Source: JAWLFY01 sp964462125 (GTDB lineage: Bacteria; Planctomycetota; Planctomycetia; Pirellulales; Pirellulaceae). Taken from it: a stretch of 22,247 nucleotides of DNA. Numbering within the stretch: the stretch's first letter is position 1; every line of letters starts with the position of its first letter. The position numbers and the translations under genes are program-made. The stretch lies in contig CAYWXT010000075.1 of assembly GCA_964462125.1 (NCBI GenBank), positions 1 to 22,247 of the forward strand, in the 5' to 3' direction. The notes beneath the pieces are model-generated. The model searched no databases, had not been told where the DNA came from, and saw only the letters and a program-made list of their open reading frames with translations. Positions 5,683 through 12,359 of the stretch are shown here, piece after piece.

Positions 5683-7122
5683 CTACACGGCCTCGGGCAG
5701 AACAAACGGCTGGCGGTACTCGCGGGTCAACAAGGCATCCGCCCGCGGAGCGGCGATGAACCGCTCGCGTTTGGAATCGATCTCCAACACCGGACCGATT
5801 GTCAGCGGTGTTTCTTTTAGATTGACCCCATTGGATTTTAAGTGGGGCACAAGGTCCGCCAACGTTTCGCGGACATGCGGGGGTCCGTCGAATGCCTCGA
5901 GGCGGGATTCGATCTCCGCCAGCGGTTGCGGCTCGCCAAGTCGATAGGAAATGTTGCCGACATGGCACAAGCTGGTCGAGACGTGTCCCTCCTCGATCTC
6001 CGCCTTCAGGTCTTCGCGGCGGCCGCTGCGGACCGCCTTGATGAAATTGGCGAAGTGGTTTTCGCCCGGTCCTGAAAACTTCTCGATCAATTCCCCGTCG
6101 GGGCTGAAAAGCGCGCCGGCGGCGACGATCCCTTCGGTCCCTTCGATCACGTAACCCGACTGGAAGTGCTCGCTGAAGGGGTCCGATTTCAGTCCCCGGA
6201 CTTCCTGGATCACCGTTCTCGGGCCGAAACGGTGCACGACGATCTGCGTGTTGGGCGTTTCCCCCGCGTCGTCATAACCAAGCCGGCCGCCGAGGCTGAT
6301 CACCGAGTCGACGAGTCCATCGAGACCCATCAGCCAGCGGCAGATATCGATCATGTGGATGTTGTTGTTGCCGAGCTCGCCGTTGCCGGTGTCCCAGACC
6401 CAGTGCCAGTCATAGTGCAGCCGGCGGCGCGTGGGTTGCTCGTCGGTTCCCGGACCGAGCCACAGATTGAAATCGAGTTGCGGCGGAATCTCGCATTCGC
6501 CGGGCCCGCCGATCGAGCCGCGGCGGCCATAGATGATCGTGCGGGCAAAGTTCACCTCGCCGAGTTTCCCGTCACGAATGTACTGGGCGGCGGCAGCCAG
6601 GGCGCCGGAGGATCGGTTTTGCGTTCCCGCCTGGCAAATGCGTCCGGTTTCCCTCGCGACCTCGACCATCCGCCGGCCTTCGACGATGTTGTGGCTGACC
6701 GGCTTCTCGACATAGACGTCCTTCCCGGCCTGCATTGCCCAGATGGCGGCCAAGGCGTGCCAGTGGTTGGGTGTCGCGATCGACACCGTGTTGATGTTCG
6801 CGTCATCGAATACGACTCGCATGTCTTGCACCACCTGGGGGCGCCGCCCCTGCTGCTGCTCGACTTCGCTCGCGAGTTCTTCGGCCAAGGCGAGATCGGG
6901 GTCACAGACGTAGTTGACCTCGACACCCTCTTGGCGAGTGAACTGCTTGGCGTGGGCCCGGCCGCGAATTCGGCAGCCGAGGATGGCATGATGAATCGTC
7001 TCGCTGGGGTCGCTGGCCGCCGGTGTTTCGGCCGCCAGTGTCGACCCGTGGGCGACCGTCGCTGCGGCGGCGGTGGCGAACAGCGACTGTTCAAAGAACT
7101 CGCGGCGGGTTGCGCGTGACAT
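5683..7122 (-). CDS. Gfo/Idh/MocA-family oxidoreductase with Tat signal
   Basis: The 479-aa product begins with a twin-arginine signal: RREFF at 6-10, then a hydrophobic stretch LFATAAAATVAHG, so it is exported folded and probably with its NAD(P) cofactor. The Rossmann domain starts near residue 44 (HHAILGCRIRGRAHA), followed by the family lysine motif VYVEKPVSHN (EKP at 139-141). The C-terminal half is the beta-sheet substrate domain with WHWVWDTGNGELGNNNIHMID, which contains the family's conserved His region. Planctomycetes carry many such enzymes, which act on sugars or cyclitols; the substrate is unknown. A strong AGGAG precedes the ATG. The second Gfo-type gene ends 75 bp upstream on the same strand, so both probably form one operon. 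Confidence 0.92.
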   Translation of the reverse strand: MSRATRREFFEQSLFATAAAATVAHGSTLAAETPAASDPSETIHHAILGCRIRGRAHAKQFTRQEGVEVNYVCDPDLALAEELASEVEQQQGRRPQVVQDMRVVFDDANINTVSIATPNHWHALAAIWAMQAGKDVYVEKPVSHNIVEGRRMVEVARETGRICQAGTQNRSSGALAAAAQYIRDGKLGEVNFARTIIYGRRGSIGGPGECEIPPQLDFNLWLGPGTDEQPTRRRLHYDWHWVWDTGNGELGNNNIHMIDICRWLMGLDGLVDSVISLGGRLGYDDAGETPNTQIVVHRFGPRTVIQEVRGLKSDPFSEHFQSGYVIEGTEGIVAAGALFSPDGELIEKFSGPGENHFANFIKAVRSGRREDLKAEIEEGHVSTSLCHVGNISYRLGEPQPLAEIESRLEAFDGPPHVRETLADLVPHLKSNGVNLKETPLTIGPVLEIDSKRERFIAAPRADALLTREYRQPFVLPEAV

Positions 7123-7197
7123 CAGTAGCTCCTGGTTGTTTGAAAACGGACACGATGGCTTGAAATGCCACCGTACCAGACTCCTCGGGAACGCTCA

Positions 7198-8232
7198 TCA
7201 TTTGGTGAAGTCGGCCAGCTGCTCGGCCGCCTTCTCCTTGGCGGCTTCCAAGTACGGGCCGAGTTCCACGGGTTCTCCGCCGAGCCGTTTGCTCTCATCG
7301 GATGCTTCCATGAAGGCGAACATTTCAATGGTGGTGGCCGGTTCGATCGGGACCTCCCCGGTGATGAAAAACGTCGCGATTTCATCACACAATTGTTGAT
7401 AGCCCCCCGTCCGCTCCGCCGTCTTGATCGCCTTGGTCCCGAACGCAACCGCTCCGAAGGCTGCCTTGTTGTTGCGGATCCCACGGAACGTTCCGATTCG
7501 ACCACCGGACCAGATCCCGGTCACGACGTCGGTGTCGTCGGTGTGCGCCCGGCTCACCGACTCGCAGCCCTGTCCCATCAGCGTGTAGAGAATCTCCACC
7601 CCGTGGACCCCATAGAAGAACAGGTCCGGCGTTCCTTGTTGATAGGAACAGGGCCCCCACGAGACGGCTCCCGCAATGTCCCCCAATTCCTCGTCCTCGA
7701 GCATGGCCTGGAACATCGGGCTATAGCGGAGGGAGGAGCTGGAGAAGACCGGCACGCCCTGTTGTTCGGCGAAGTCATAGATCGCGATCGCGTCTGCCAG
7801 CGATCCGGCAACCGGCTTGTCGATGAACAACGGCTTGCCCGCCTCGATCACCGGGATCGCCTCTTCCAGGTGAATCCGTCCGTCAACACTTTCCAGCAAC
7901 ACCACGTCAACCTTCGGCAACAGTTCCTCGATCGTGGGGACGATTTCGACCCCCATCTCGCGGACCTGCTCGGTGAAGCCTTCCACCCGGTCGCGGCTGG
8001 CCGGAATGTCGGTCCCGCCAGGGTACGCGGCGACGATCTGAATGCGGGCGAAATCACCCTCGGCGTCCTCCGCGTTGAAAATCTTGGTGAAGGCGGGAAC
8101 GTGGGACGTATCGAGGCCGATCATCCCGGCTCGAATCACCTTGTCCGAACTGTCGTCGGCGCCGAATGCATGACCAGAGTCCATGGAGCAGAAGCACATA
8201 CTGAGGGCGAGGGCATAGAGAGTGGGACGCAT
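7198..8232 (-). CDS. Gfo/Idh/MocA-family protein with Sec-type signal peptide
   Basis: The 344-aa product has an N-terminal hydrophobic segment (PTLYALALSMCFCSM) and a likely cleavage after HAFGA near residue 25, with no twin arginine. The Rossmann domain follows (IRAGMIGLDTSHVPAF at 33-48), with the motif GKPLFIDKPVAGS, in which DKP replaces the usual EKP, then a substrate domain containing LFFYGVHGVEIL. The nucleotide-binding glycine motif is weaker than in the neighbour. ATG 8230-8232 is chosen because the signal peptide begins there; the frame remains open to 8637 but that part runs antisense or out of phase with other genes. It is first of the two-gene run. A TAGAAT box lies upstream without a good -35. 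The oxidoreductase substrate is not predictable. Confidence 0.88.
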   Translation of the reverse strand: MRPTLYALALSMCFCSMDSGHAFGADDSSDKVIRAGMIGLDTSHVPAFTKIFNAEDAEGDFARIQIVAAYPGGTDIPASRDRVEGFTEQVREMGVEIVPTIEELLPKVDVVLLESVDGRIHLEEAIPVIEAGKPLFIDKPVAGSLADAIAIYDFAEQQGVPVFSSSSLRYSPMFQAMLEDEELGDIAGAVSWGPCSYQQGTPDLFFYGVHGVEILYTLMGQGCESVSRAHTDDTDVVTGIWSGGRIGTFRGIRNNKAAFGAVAFGTKAIKTAERTGGYQQLCDEIATFFITGEVPIEPATTIEMFAFMEASDESKRLGGEPVELGPYLEAAKEKAAEQLADFTK

Positions 8233-8302
8233 CAAGGATTTCTCCGGAGGGGGATCACTGAGGTAGGAAGCCACAATTCTAACCGGAGCCGGAGCGACGA
8301 GG

Positions 8303-8318
8303 TTGACGCGAACGTCAA
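8303..8318. repeat. Perfect short hairpin at the end of the small membrane ORF
   Basis: TTGACG (8303-8308), loop CGAA, and CGTCAA (8313-8318) form a perfect 6-bp stem with a stable-type tetraloop. It overlaps the stop codon of the 62-aa ORF. No T-run follows, so a terminator role is only possible. Confidence 0.5.
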
Positions 8319-8503
8319 GGTGCGAACGGATTCCGTTCCATCGTTCCCGGACTCCCACTCGCCCTTGGCGACGTTTCCAGTGCCGGCGGCTTTCGGTGGC
8401 TGGAACCGCCGAGGACACTCCAAAGCGCTCCTCCGCCAGTGACGTAATAAACGATTGCAGCGATGAGCAGGAAAGGTCCGACGGAGGTAGCGAGTTTACG
8501 CAT
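8315..8503 (-). CDS. Small single-span membrane protein (hypothetical)
   Basis: A 62-aa frame starts at ATG 8501-8503 and overlaps the last 8 bp of the rarD-like gene. It encodes a hydrophobic segment, SVGPFLLIAAIVYYVTGGG (about residues 7-25), preceded by a basic MRK, then a polar proline-rich tail. The frame is open to 8551, but that part is out of phase with rarD. The topology is that of a genuine small membrane protein. However, no strong Shine-Dalgarno is seen and no family is recognised. If real, it would be translated from the end of the rarD transcript. Confidence 0.45.
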   Translation of the reverse strand: MRKLATSVGPFLLIAAIVYYVTGGGALWSVLGGSSHRKPPALETSPRASGSPGTMERNPFAP

Positions 8504-9464
8504 GGCTTTGAGCACGGGTTCGAGTGGGGGGCAAGGGCGATGCTGGTCCAATATGGCTCATGGAATCCCGCTGCGTCCGGTCGAACAGGTAGATCAGGGA
8601 GCCGGCCCAGACAAAGATGAATCCGAGTAACCGCCAACCGCCCAGTGGTTCGGAAAGGATCACGGTCCCGACCAAAAACTGGAGCGTCGGTCCGATGTAC
8701 TGCAGAACGCCGATGGTCGACAGCGGGGCATTACGGCAGGCGATGGCGAACAGCAGCAGTGGCGTCACCGTCACCAGGCCACCAGTAACCAGCAGTCGAT
8801 CGGTGCCGGAGCCGGGGCTGAAGGAGAACGCTCCGACGCCGTGGGAGTGCACCCAGGCAAGATAGCCGATCGCCGGCCCCGACAGCAGCAGCGTTTCGAT
8901 CAGCAGGCCGCTGACACTCGGCAGGGTCGCCTTCTTCTTCGCCAGCCCGTAGAAGGCAAACGAAAAGGCCATCGCCAGCGAGACCCAGGGGAGCCCTCCT
9001 CCGGAGATCGTCACGATCAGGACGCCGATCGCCGCCCATCCGACCGCGTACCACTTGCGTCGACTCAGCCGCTCCCCCAACACCAACACACCGAGCAGGA
9101 TACTGATCAGTGGGTTGATGTAATAACCGAGGGAGGCTTCGAGCACGCGATCGTTGTTGCAGGCCCACAGGAAGGCCAGCCAATTGATGCCGATCATCAC
9201 CGCTGCGATCGAGTAGACCAGCCACACACGGCGGTCAACCAACGAGGCGAAGAACGCGCCCACGCCGCCGTTGACGAAAAACCGCAGCATCACCGGCAGA
9301 AACAGCAGCAGTCCGACAAACGACCACAGGATGCGGTGGCAGACCAGTTCGACCGCGGGGACATCGGCGAGCATCCGCCAGTACAGCGGAAACGTCCCCC
9401 ACAAGGTGTGAGCGGCGACGGCAGTGGCGATGCCGAGTCCGAGACGGGGCGCGCTTGATTGCAT
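8496..9464 (-). CDS. rarD: RarD/EamA-family transporter (DMT superfamily)
   Basis: The 322-aa product has about ten hydrophobic segments in two EamA-type halves. It opens GIATAVAAHTLWGTFPLYWR, characteristic of RarD proteins, and keeps NWLAFLWACNNDRVLEASLGYY-like and PLISILLGVLVLGERLSRR segments in the first half and STIGVLQYIGPTLQFLVG in the second. RarD proteins are inner-membrane drug/metabolite transporters, named after a chloramphenicol-sensitivity phenotype in Pseudomonas; the natural substrate is not known. The length is normal (about 290-300) plus a polar C-terminal tail of about 25 residues. It lies 49 bp downstream of the third gene of the TolQ/ExbB-like module on the same strand, so it may share a transcript without sharing a function. 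Confidence 0.92.
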   Translation of the reverse strand: MQSSAPRLGLGIATAVAAHTLWGTFPLYWRMLADVPAVELVCHRILWSFVGLLLFLPVMLRFFVNGGVGAFFASLVDRRVWLVYSIAAVMIGINWLAFLWACNNDRVLEASLGYYINPLISILLGVLVLGERLSRRKWYAVGWAAIGVLIVTISGGGLPWVSLAMAFSFAFYGLAKKKATLPSVSGLLIETLLLSGPAIGYLAWVHSHGVGAFSFSPGSGTDRLLVTGGLVTVTPLLLFAIACRNAPLSTIGVLQYIGPTLQFLVGTVILSEPLGGWRLLGFIFVWAGSLIYLFDRTQRDSMSHIGPASPLPPTRTRAQSHA

Positions 9465-9513
9465 CCTGGTACGGGGGATTCCGACCGCCGGTGGACGGTC
9501 GTCCCCTCTGGCC

Positions 9514-10080
9514 TCAATCCACGAGTGTTCGACGGTGGTCTATTTCGTCTTCGGTCAAGCCAGCTTCCAGGAGTGCTTCGCGCAGCGCGCGGTCGGCCCG
9601 CGCGGTGGCGTTGAAACGGCGCGAGATGCGAACTCGCACCCCGGCAGCATCCCCGGGCAATTCCCGAGCCAGCTCCACGATCTCCTCCAACGTTCGTCGC
9701 TCGCGAACGGTTTCGCTGCCTTGGTCAACAGATTCCCGGCCAGGATCCCGCAATGCCAGCTGATACTGATCCCCGTCGATCAGGACATCCGCCAACTCGG
9801 TCGGGTTCGCCAATTCCGCCGGGCGATCTGAATCCTCGCCTGTCCCGCCCCCAGGCGACGTCTCTGGAGCGGCATCGGAATCGCCGGCGGTCGGGTCTGC
9901 GGCCTCACGATGTTCTGCGGGGGTGTCGGAGGTCAAAGTTTGGTCGGAACCGGAGCGACTGCCGAGATTGAAATTCAACAACCCCAGCAGCCCCATGACA
10001 GCCACCACGATCGCCGAGATCATCGCTGCGGGGACCAGCTTGACGCTGCGGGGAATCCAGCTGCGGAGTCGTTTCGCCAC
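9514..10080 (-). CDS. Single-span protein, possible second ExbD-like component
   Basis: The 188-aa product starts at GTG, 3 bp after the stop of the upstream ExbD-like gene. A basic cytoplasmic start (MAKRLRSWIPRS) is followed by a membrane segment (about 16-38, PAAMISAIVVAVMGLLGLLNF), then an acidic Gly/Ser/Thr/Glu-rich linker (about 40-95), then a compact C-terminal domain (about 96-188). That domain has ADVLIDGDQYQLAL, TLEEIVELARELP and GVRVRISRRFNATARADRALREALLEAGL, an order that recalls the periplasmic fold of ExbD/TolR. The membrane span has no Asp, so it could not carry protons as ExbD does. The ExbD resemblance is my inference; the safe call is a conserved-looking partner of the module. 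Confidence 0.72.
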   Translation of the reverse strand: MAKRLRSWIPRSVKLVPAAMISAIVVAVMGLLGLLNFNLGSRSGSDQTLTSDTPAEHREAADPTAGDSDAAPETSPGGGTGEDSDRPAELANPTELADVLIDGDQYQLALRDPGRESVDQGSETVRERRTLEEIVELARELPGDAAGVRVRISRRFNATARADRALREALLEAGLTEDEIDHRRTLVD

Positions 10081-10083
10081 AGT

Positions 10084-11025
10084 TCAGTTTCCCGGCGGGT
10101 TGGTGGAATCGGGCGAGTCCGTGGCATCCGGTGCATCCGCACCCGGTCTTGTGGGGCCATTCGTTCTGGCCGGATCGTCGTCATCGACGCGGGGCAGGTC
10201 GCGCTGGGGGTCGGTGACGGCACCGATGACCGCCGACTCAAAACGCGTCTCCCCCTCGGCGTCGGCCGCCAGGAACTCCATCGCCTGCGGCAGCCCATCG
10301 ATGACCGGTTGGTAATTCCCCGCGATCGCCAGCGGGCTGTAGGACGCCAGGATGACGACGAGACCCTTGGGCTGGGGAAAGCTCCGGCTGGCAGCTCTCA
10401 ACTGGGTGATGAACTCCTCGGTCCTCGATCGCTGCCCCCGCGCCTCCAAACGAAACGAAAGCTCGCTCCCGCTTCCCCGGATGTTGATATCGCCGCGGTC
10501 GGAAACATGCAAGGTCCAGATCTCGGCCCGTTTGAGCAGCTCTTCGTAACCGACCAGGAACCGCAGCATGTCCGTGGCGTCGGCGTCGGCGAGCTGTTGC
10601 CCGAGTTGCTCGGCCGACTCAACCCGCCGCCGCGACTCCACGCTGGAGTCGGCGGGAGAGAACCCGGCTGCCGATTGCGAGAACAACTCGGTCATCGCCC
10701 CGATCACCCGTTCCCGCTGGCGTTCGGCTGCTCGGGCCGCTTCGGCCGCGGCGTCACGCTCCGCCTGCCAACGCTCGGCTTCTCGCGACAGTTCCTCGCG
10801 GCGTTGATCCAGGACGCGACGGGCCTGGGCGTATTGCTCCGCCAACTCGTCCTTCTGGGCTTCCAATGCCGCCAACGTTTCTCGCCGGGCCGTGTCGCTC
10901 GCCTGGCGGAATTCCAAAAACTGGGCGAAGACGATGATCAACAGCAGGTCCATCAACGAGGTCAGCTGGAACCGAAATCGGGTCCGCGACGCGTCGGCTC
11001 GACTGACCTCCCGAGTTTCAAACAA
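10084..11025 (-). CDS. ExbD/TolR-like protein with coiled coil
   Basis: The 313-aa product starts at TTG (11023-11025), supported by an AGGAG Shine-Dalgarno 8 bp upstream. Near the N-terminus is a single membrane segment, TSLMDLLLIIVFAQFLEF (about 22-39). It contains Asp26 in the place of the proton-carrying Asp of ExbD, TolR and MotB. A long coiled coil follows (about 40-115, rich in Ala, Glu, Arg and Gln). A periplasmic domain (about 145-285) then contains EIWTLHVSDRGDINIRG and KGLVVILASYSPLAIAG, and the tail is acidic and Pro-rich. It lacks the peptidoglycan-binding OmpA signature that MotB or ZorB would have, as far as I can see. It lies 20 bp downstream of the TolQ/ExbB-like gene, its expected channel partner. 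Confidence 0.82.
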   Translation of the reverse strand: MFETREVSRADASRTRFRFQLTSLMDLLLIIVFAQFLEFRQASDTARRETLAALEAQKDELAEQYAQARRVLDQRREELSREAERWQAERDAAAEAARAAERQRERVIGAMTELFSQSAAGFSPADSSVESRRRVESAEQLGQQLADADATDMLRFLVGYEELLKRAEIWTLHVSDRGDINIRGSGSELSFRLEARGQRSRTEEFITQLRAASRSFPQPKGLVVILASYSPLAIAGNYQPVIDGLPQAMEFLAADAEGETRFESAVIGAVTDPQRDLPRVDDDDPARTNGPTRPGADAPDATDSPDSTNPPGN

Positions 11026-11045
11026 CGCTCAGCTCCTGACTTCGC

Positions 11046-11744
11046 TCAATCCTCGTCGGACATCGATGGCAGTTCGACGGTGTCGCCGGCGAACTGGCCC
11101 TCTGCGAACTGGCCCCCTCCCACCTCGCCCGACCCGATCAATTCCCGTTTGCTGCGGATGACCAAATCACGCACGTGGCGGCGGTTCTCGAGCACGCGGC
11201 GAAACAGCGTTTCCAGGGCGCTGTTGACGATCATCAGGGCGATCGCCATGGCGAGGCCCGCAAAGGTGCTGTCGATCGCCACGCCGAAGCGGCTGACGAT
11301 GACACCGACGGCCGCCTCCCCTTCCCCCGAAGGCCCCCGCATCGCCAACCAGAGCGCGAAGATCGTCCCCAGCACCCCGAGCAGCGGATAGGCTTCGATG
11401 CCGGAGCGGGCCACCGTCCACGCCGACTCGAAGCGATAAGAATTGAGGTAGTCGCGGCGCTCGTCGAGGATTCGGATTCGGGTCCGGATCTTTTCACGGT
11501 CCTCCGGATCGCTGAGGGCTTCGTGGACATCGGCGACGAACGCATCGATCTGATCCGACAGATGGGCCGCCCCAGGCAATCGACTCCGGTGGGCGAAGCC
11601 GGCGGTGAATTTCTCAAGCGTCTCGGCCAACATTCGCAGGTCTCGCCGGGCCCAGCCCCAGAGGAGGCCGAAGAACAGCAGGTGCGTCACCCCGACGATC
11701 AGGATCGCCGGGGTGAACCACTGGGTGACCAGGTCGGAGAACAT
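11046..11744 (-). CDS. TolQ/ExbB/MotA-type proton-channel protein
   Basis: The 232-aa product has the three-span layout of the family. Span 1 is at about 11-32 (TPAILIVGVTHLLFFGLLWGW) and a cytoplasmic helical region follows (35-110). Span 2 has AYPLLGVLGTIFALWLAMR (118-136), matching the conserved PLLGLLGT signature. Span 3 is GVAIDSTFAGLAMAIALMIVN (154-174), matching the conserved polar-Gly third helix. Such proteins form the pentameric stator around ExbD/MotB dimers and convert proton flow into mechanical work at the envelope. The tail carries a short duplicated unit (GQFAE-GQFAG) encoded by a 12-bp direct repeat (11089-11100 and 11104-11115). No TonB, Pal or TolA gene is adjacent. The ATG at 11742-11744 lacks a strong Shine-Dalgarno. 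Confidence 0.88.
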   Translation of the reverse strand: MFSDLVTQWFTPAILIVGVTHLLFFGLLWGWARRDLRMLAETLEKFTAGFAHRSRLPGAAHLSDQIDAFVADVHEALSDPEDREKIRTRIRILDERRDYLNSYRFESAWTVARSGIEAYPLLGVLGTIFALWLAMRGPSGEGEAAVGVIVSRFGVAIDSTFAGLAMAIALMIVNSALETLFRRVLENRRHVRDLVIRSKRELIGSGEVGGGQFAEGQFAGDTVELPSMSDED

Positions 11745-11788
11745 GCGGGAGGGAGCCGGAGAGGGTCGCGAACACCACTTCAGTCAAT

Positions 11789-11801
11789 GCTTAGGCTAAG
11801 C
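11789..11801. promoter_or_regulatory. Palindrome upstream of the TolQ/ExbB-like gene
   Basis: GCTTAGGCTAAGC is a perfect odd palindrome (6-bp arms around one G), 45 bp upstream of the ATG at 11744. It could be an operator or hold a -10-like element on the minus strand. No convincing -35 was found, so it is only a candidate. Confidence 0.35.
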
Positions 11802-11915
11802 TGTGTCCCACGACGGCGTCCAGGTATCGACCCCGCCGACCCCCTGGCGTGGACGCTGTTGGCTGTCCTGGCGGTATCCGCGGTCGCTCGCGCAATGACG
11901 AAGGTTTTCCCTCAG

Positions 11916-12359
11916 CTAGGATCGGTTTTGGAGCTTTTCATTGTCCCGGTGGCGGTCGGCGTCGCGATCGGTTTTCTTTTCCAGGTTGCGGCGGAGGGCG
12001 TCGGTCAGGTCGATCCCGGACTGGTTCGCCAAACAGATCGTGACGAACAGGACATCGGCCAGTTCATCCGCCAGATCGCCATGCGTTTGTCCCGGCCGCA
12101 ATGATTGTTCGCCACAGGTGCGCGACAGGATCCGGGCGACCTCGCCGACCTCTTCGACCAATTGAGCCAGGTTGGTCAACTCATCGAAATAGCGGACGCC
12201 GATCGTTTGGATCCACGCATCGACGGCCGCTTGAGCGTCGGCGATCGTCAGCGCCGGTGGCGTTGTCAACTCGGGTCGCGCTCTCTGGCCGGGCGGCTTG
12301 GCAGTTTCCCCATGCCCGGTTTTCGACGGCGTGTCGGTTTCAGCTTTTCGGGATTTCAT
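11916..12359 (-). CDS. MazG-like nucleotide pyrophosphohydrolase
   Basis: The 147-aa product has an unstructured, charged N-terminus (1-36) and then an all-alpha MazG/dUTPase-type domain (about 37-125). The metal-binding motif is present: E70xxE73 in LVEEVGEVAR, then E99xxD102 in DLADELADVLF, a spacing of 25 residues between the two halves. Enzymes of this kind hydrolyse NTPs or dNTPs to monophosphates and pyrophosphate and are often housekeeping (house-cleaning) enzymes. Its ATG overlaps the stop of the upstream FG-GAP gene by 4 bp (ATGA, 12356-12359), so translation is probably coupled. The two products would act in different compartments, so the pairing need not mean a shared function. Confidence 0.87.
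   Translation of the reverse strand: MKSRKAETDTPSKTGHGETAKPPGQRARPELTTPPALTIADAQAAVDAWIQTIGVRYFDELTNLAQLVEEVGEVARILSRTCGEQSLRPGQTHGDLADELADVLFVTICLANQSGIDLTDALRRNLEKKTDRDADRHRDNEKLQNRS

Noticed and set aside
6166..7119. 317-codon frame antisense to the Tat-signal oxidoreductase
   Set aside because: A shadow of a firmly identified gene, with no recognisable motifs or ribosome binding site.
9910..11391. 493-codon plus-strand frame across the stator-like module
   Set aside because: Antisense to three genes with clear membrane spans and Shine-Dalgarno support; its own translation looks random and Arg/Gln-rich.
9514..11744. Zorya-type defence system (ZorAB-like)
   Set aside because: The TolQ/ExbB-like protein lacks the long ZorA tail, the ExbD-like protein shows no OmpA domain, and no helicase or nuclease gene is adjacent.
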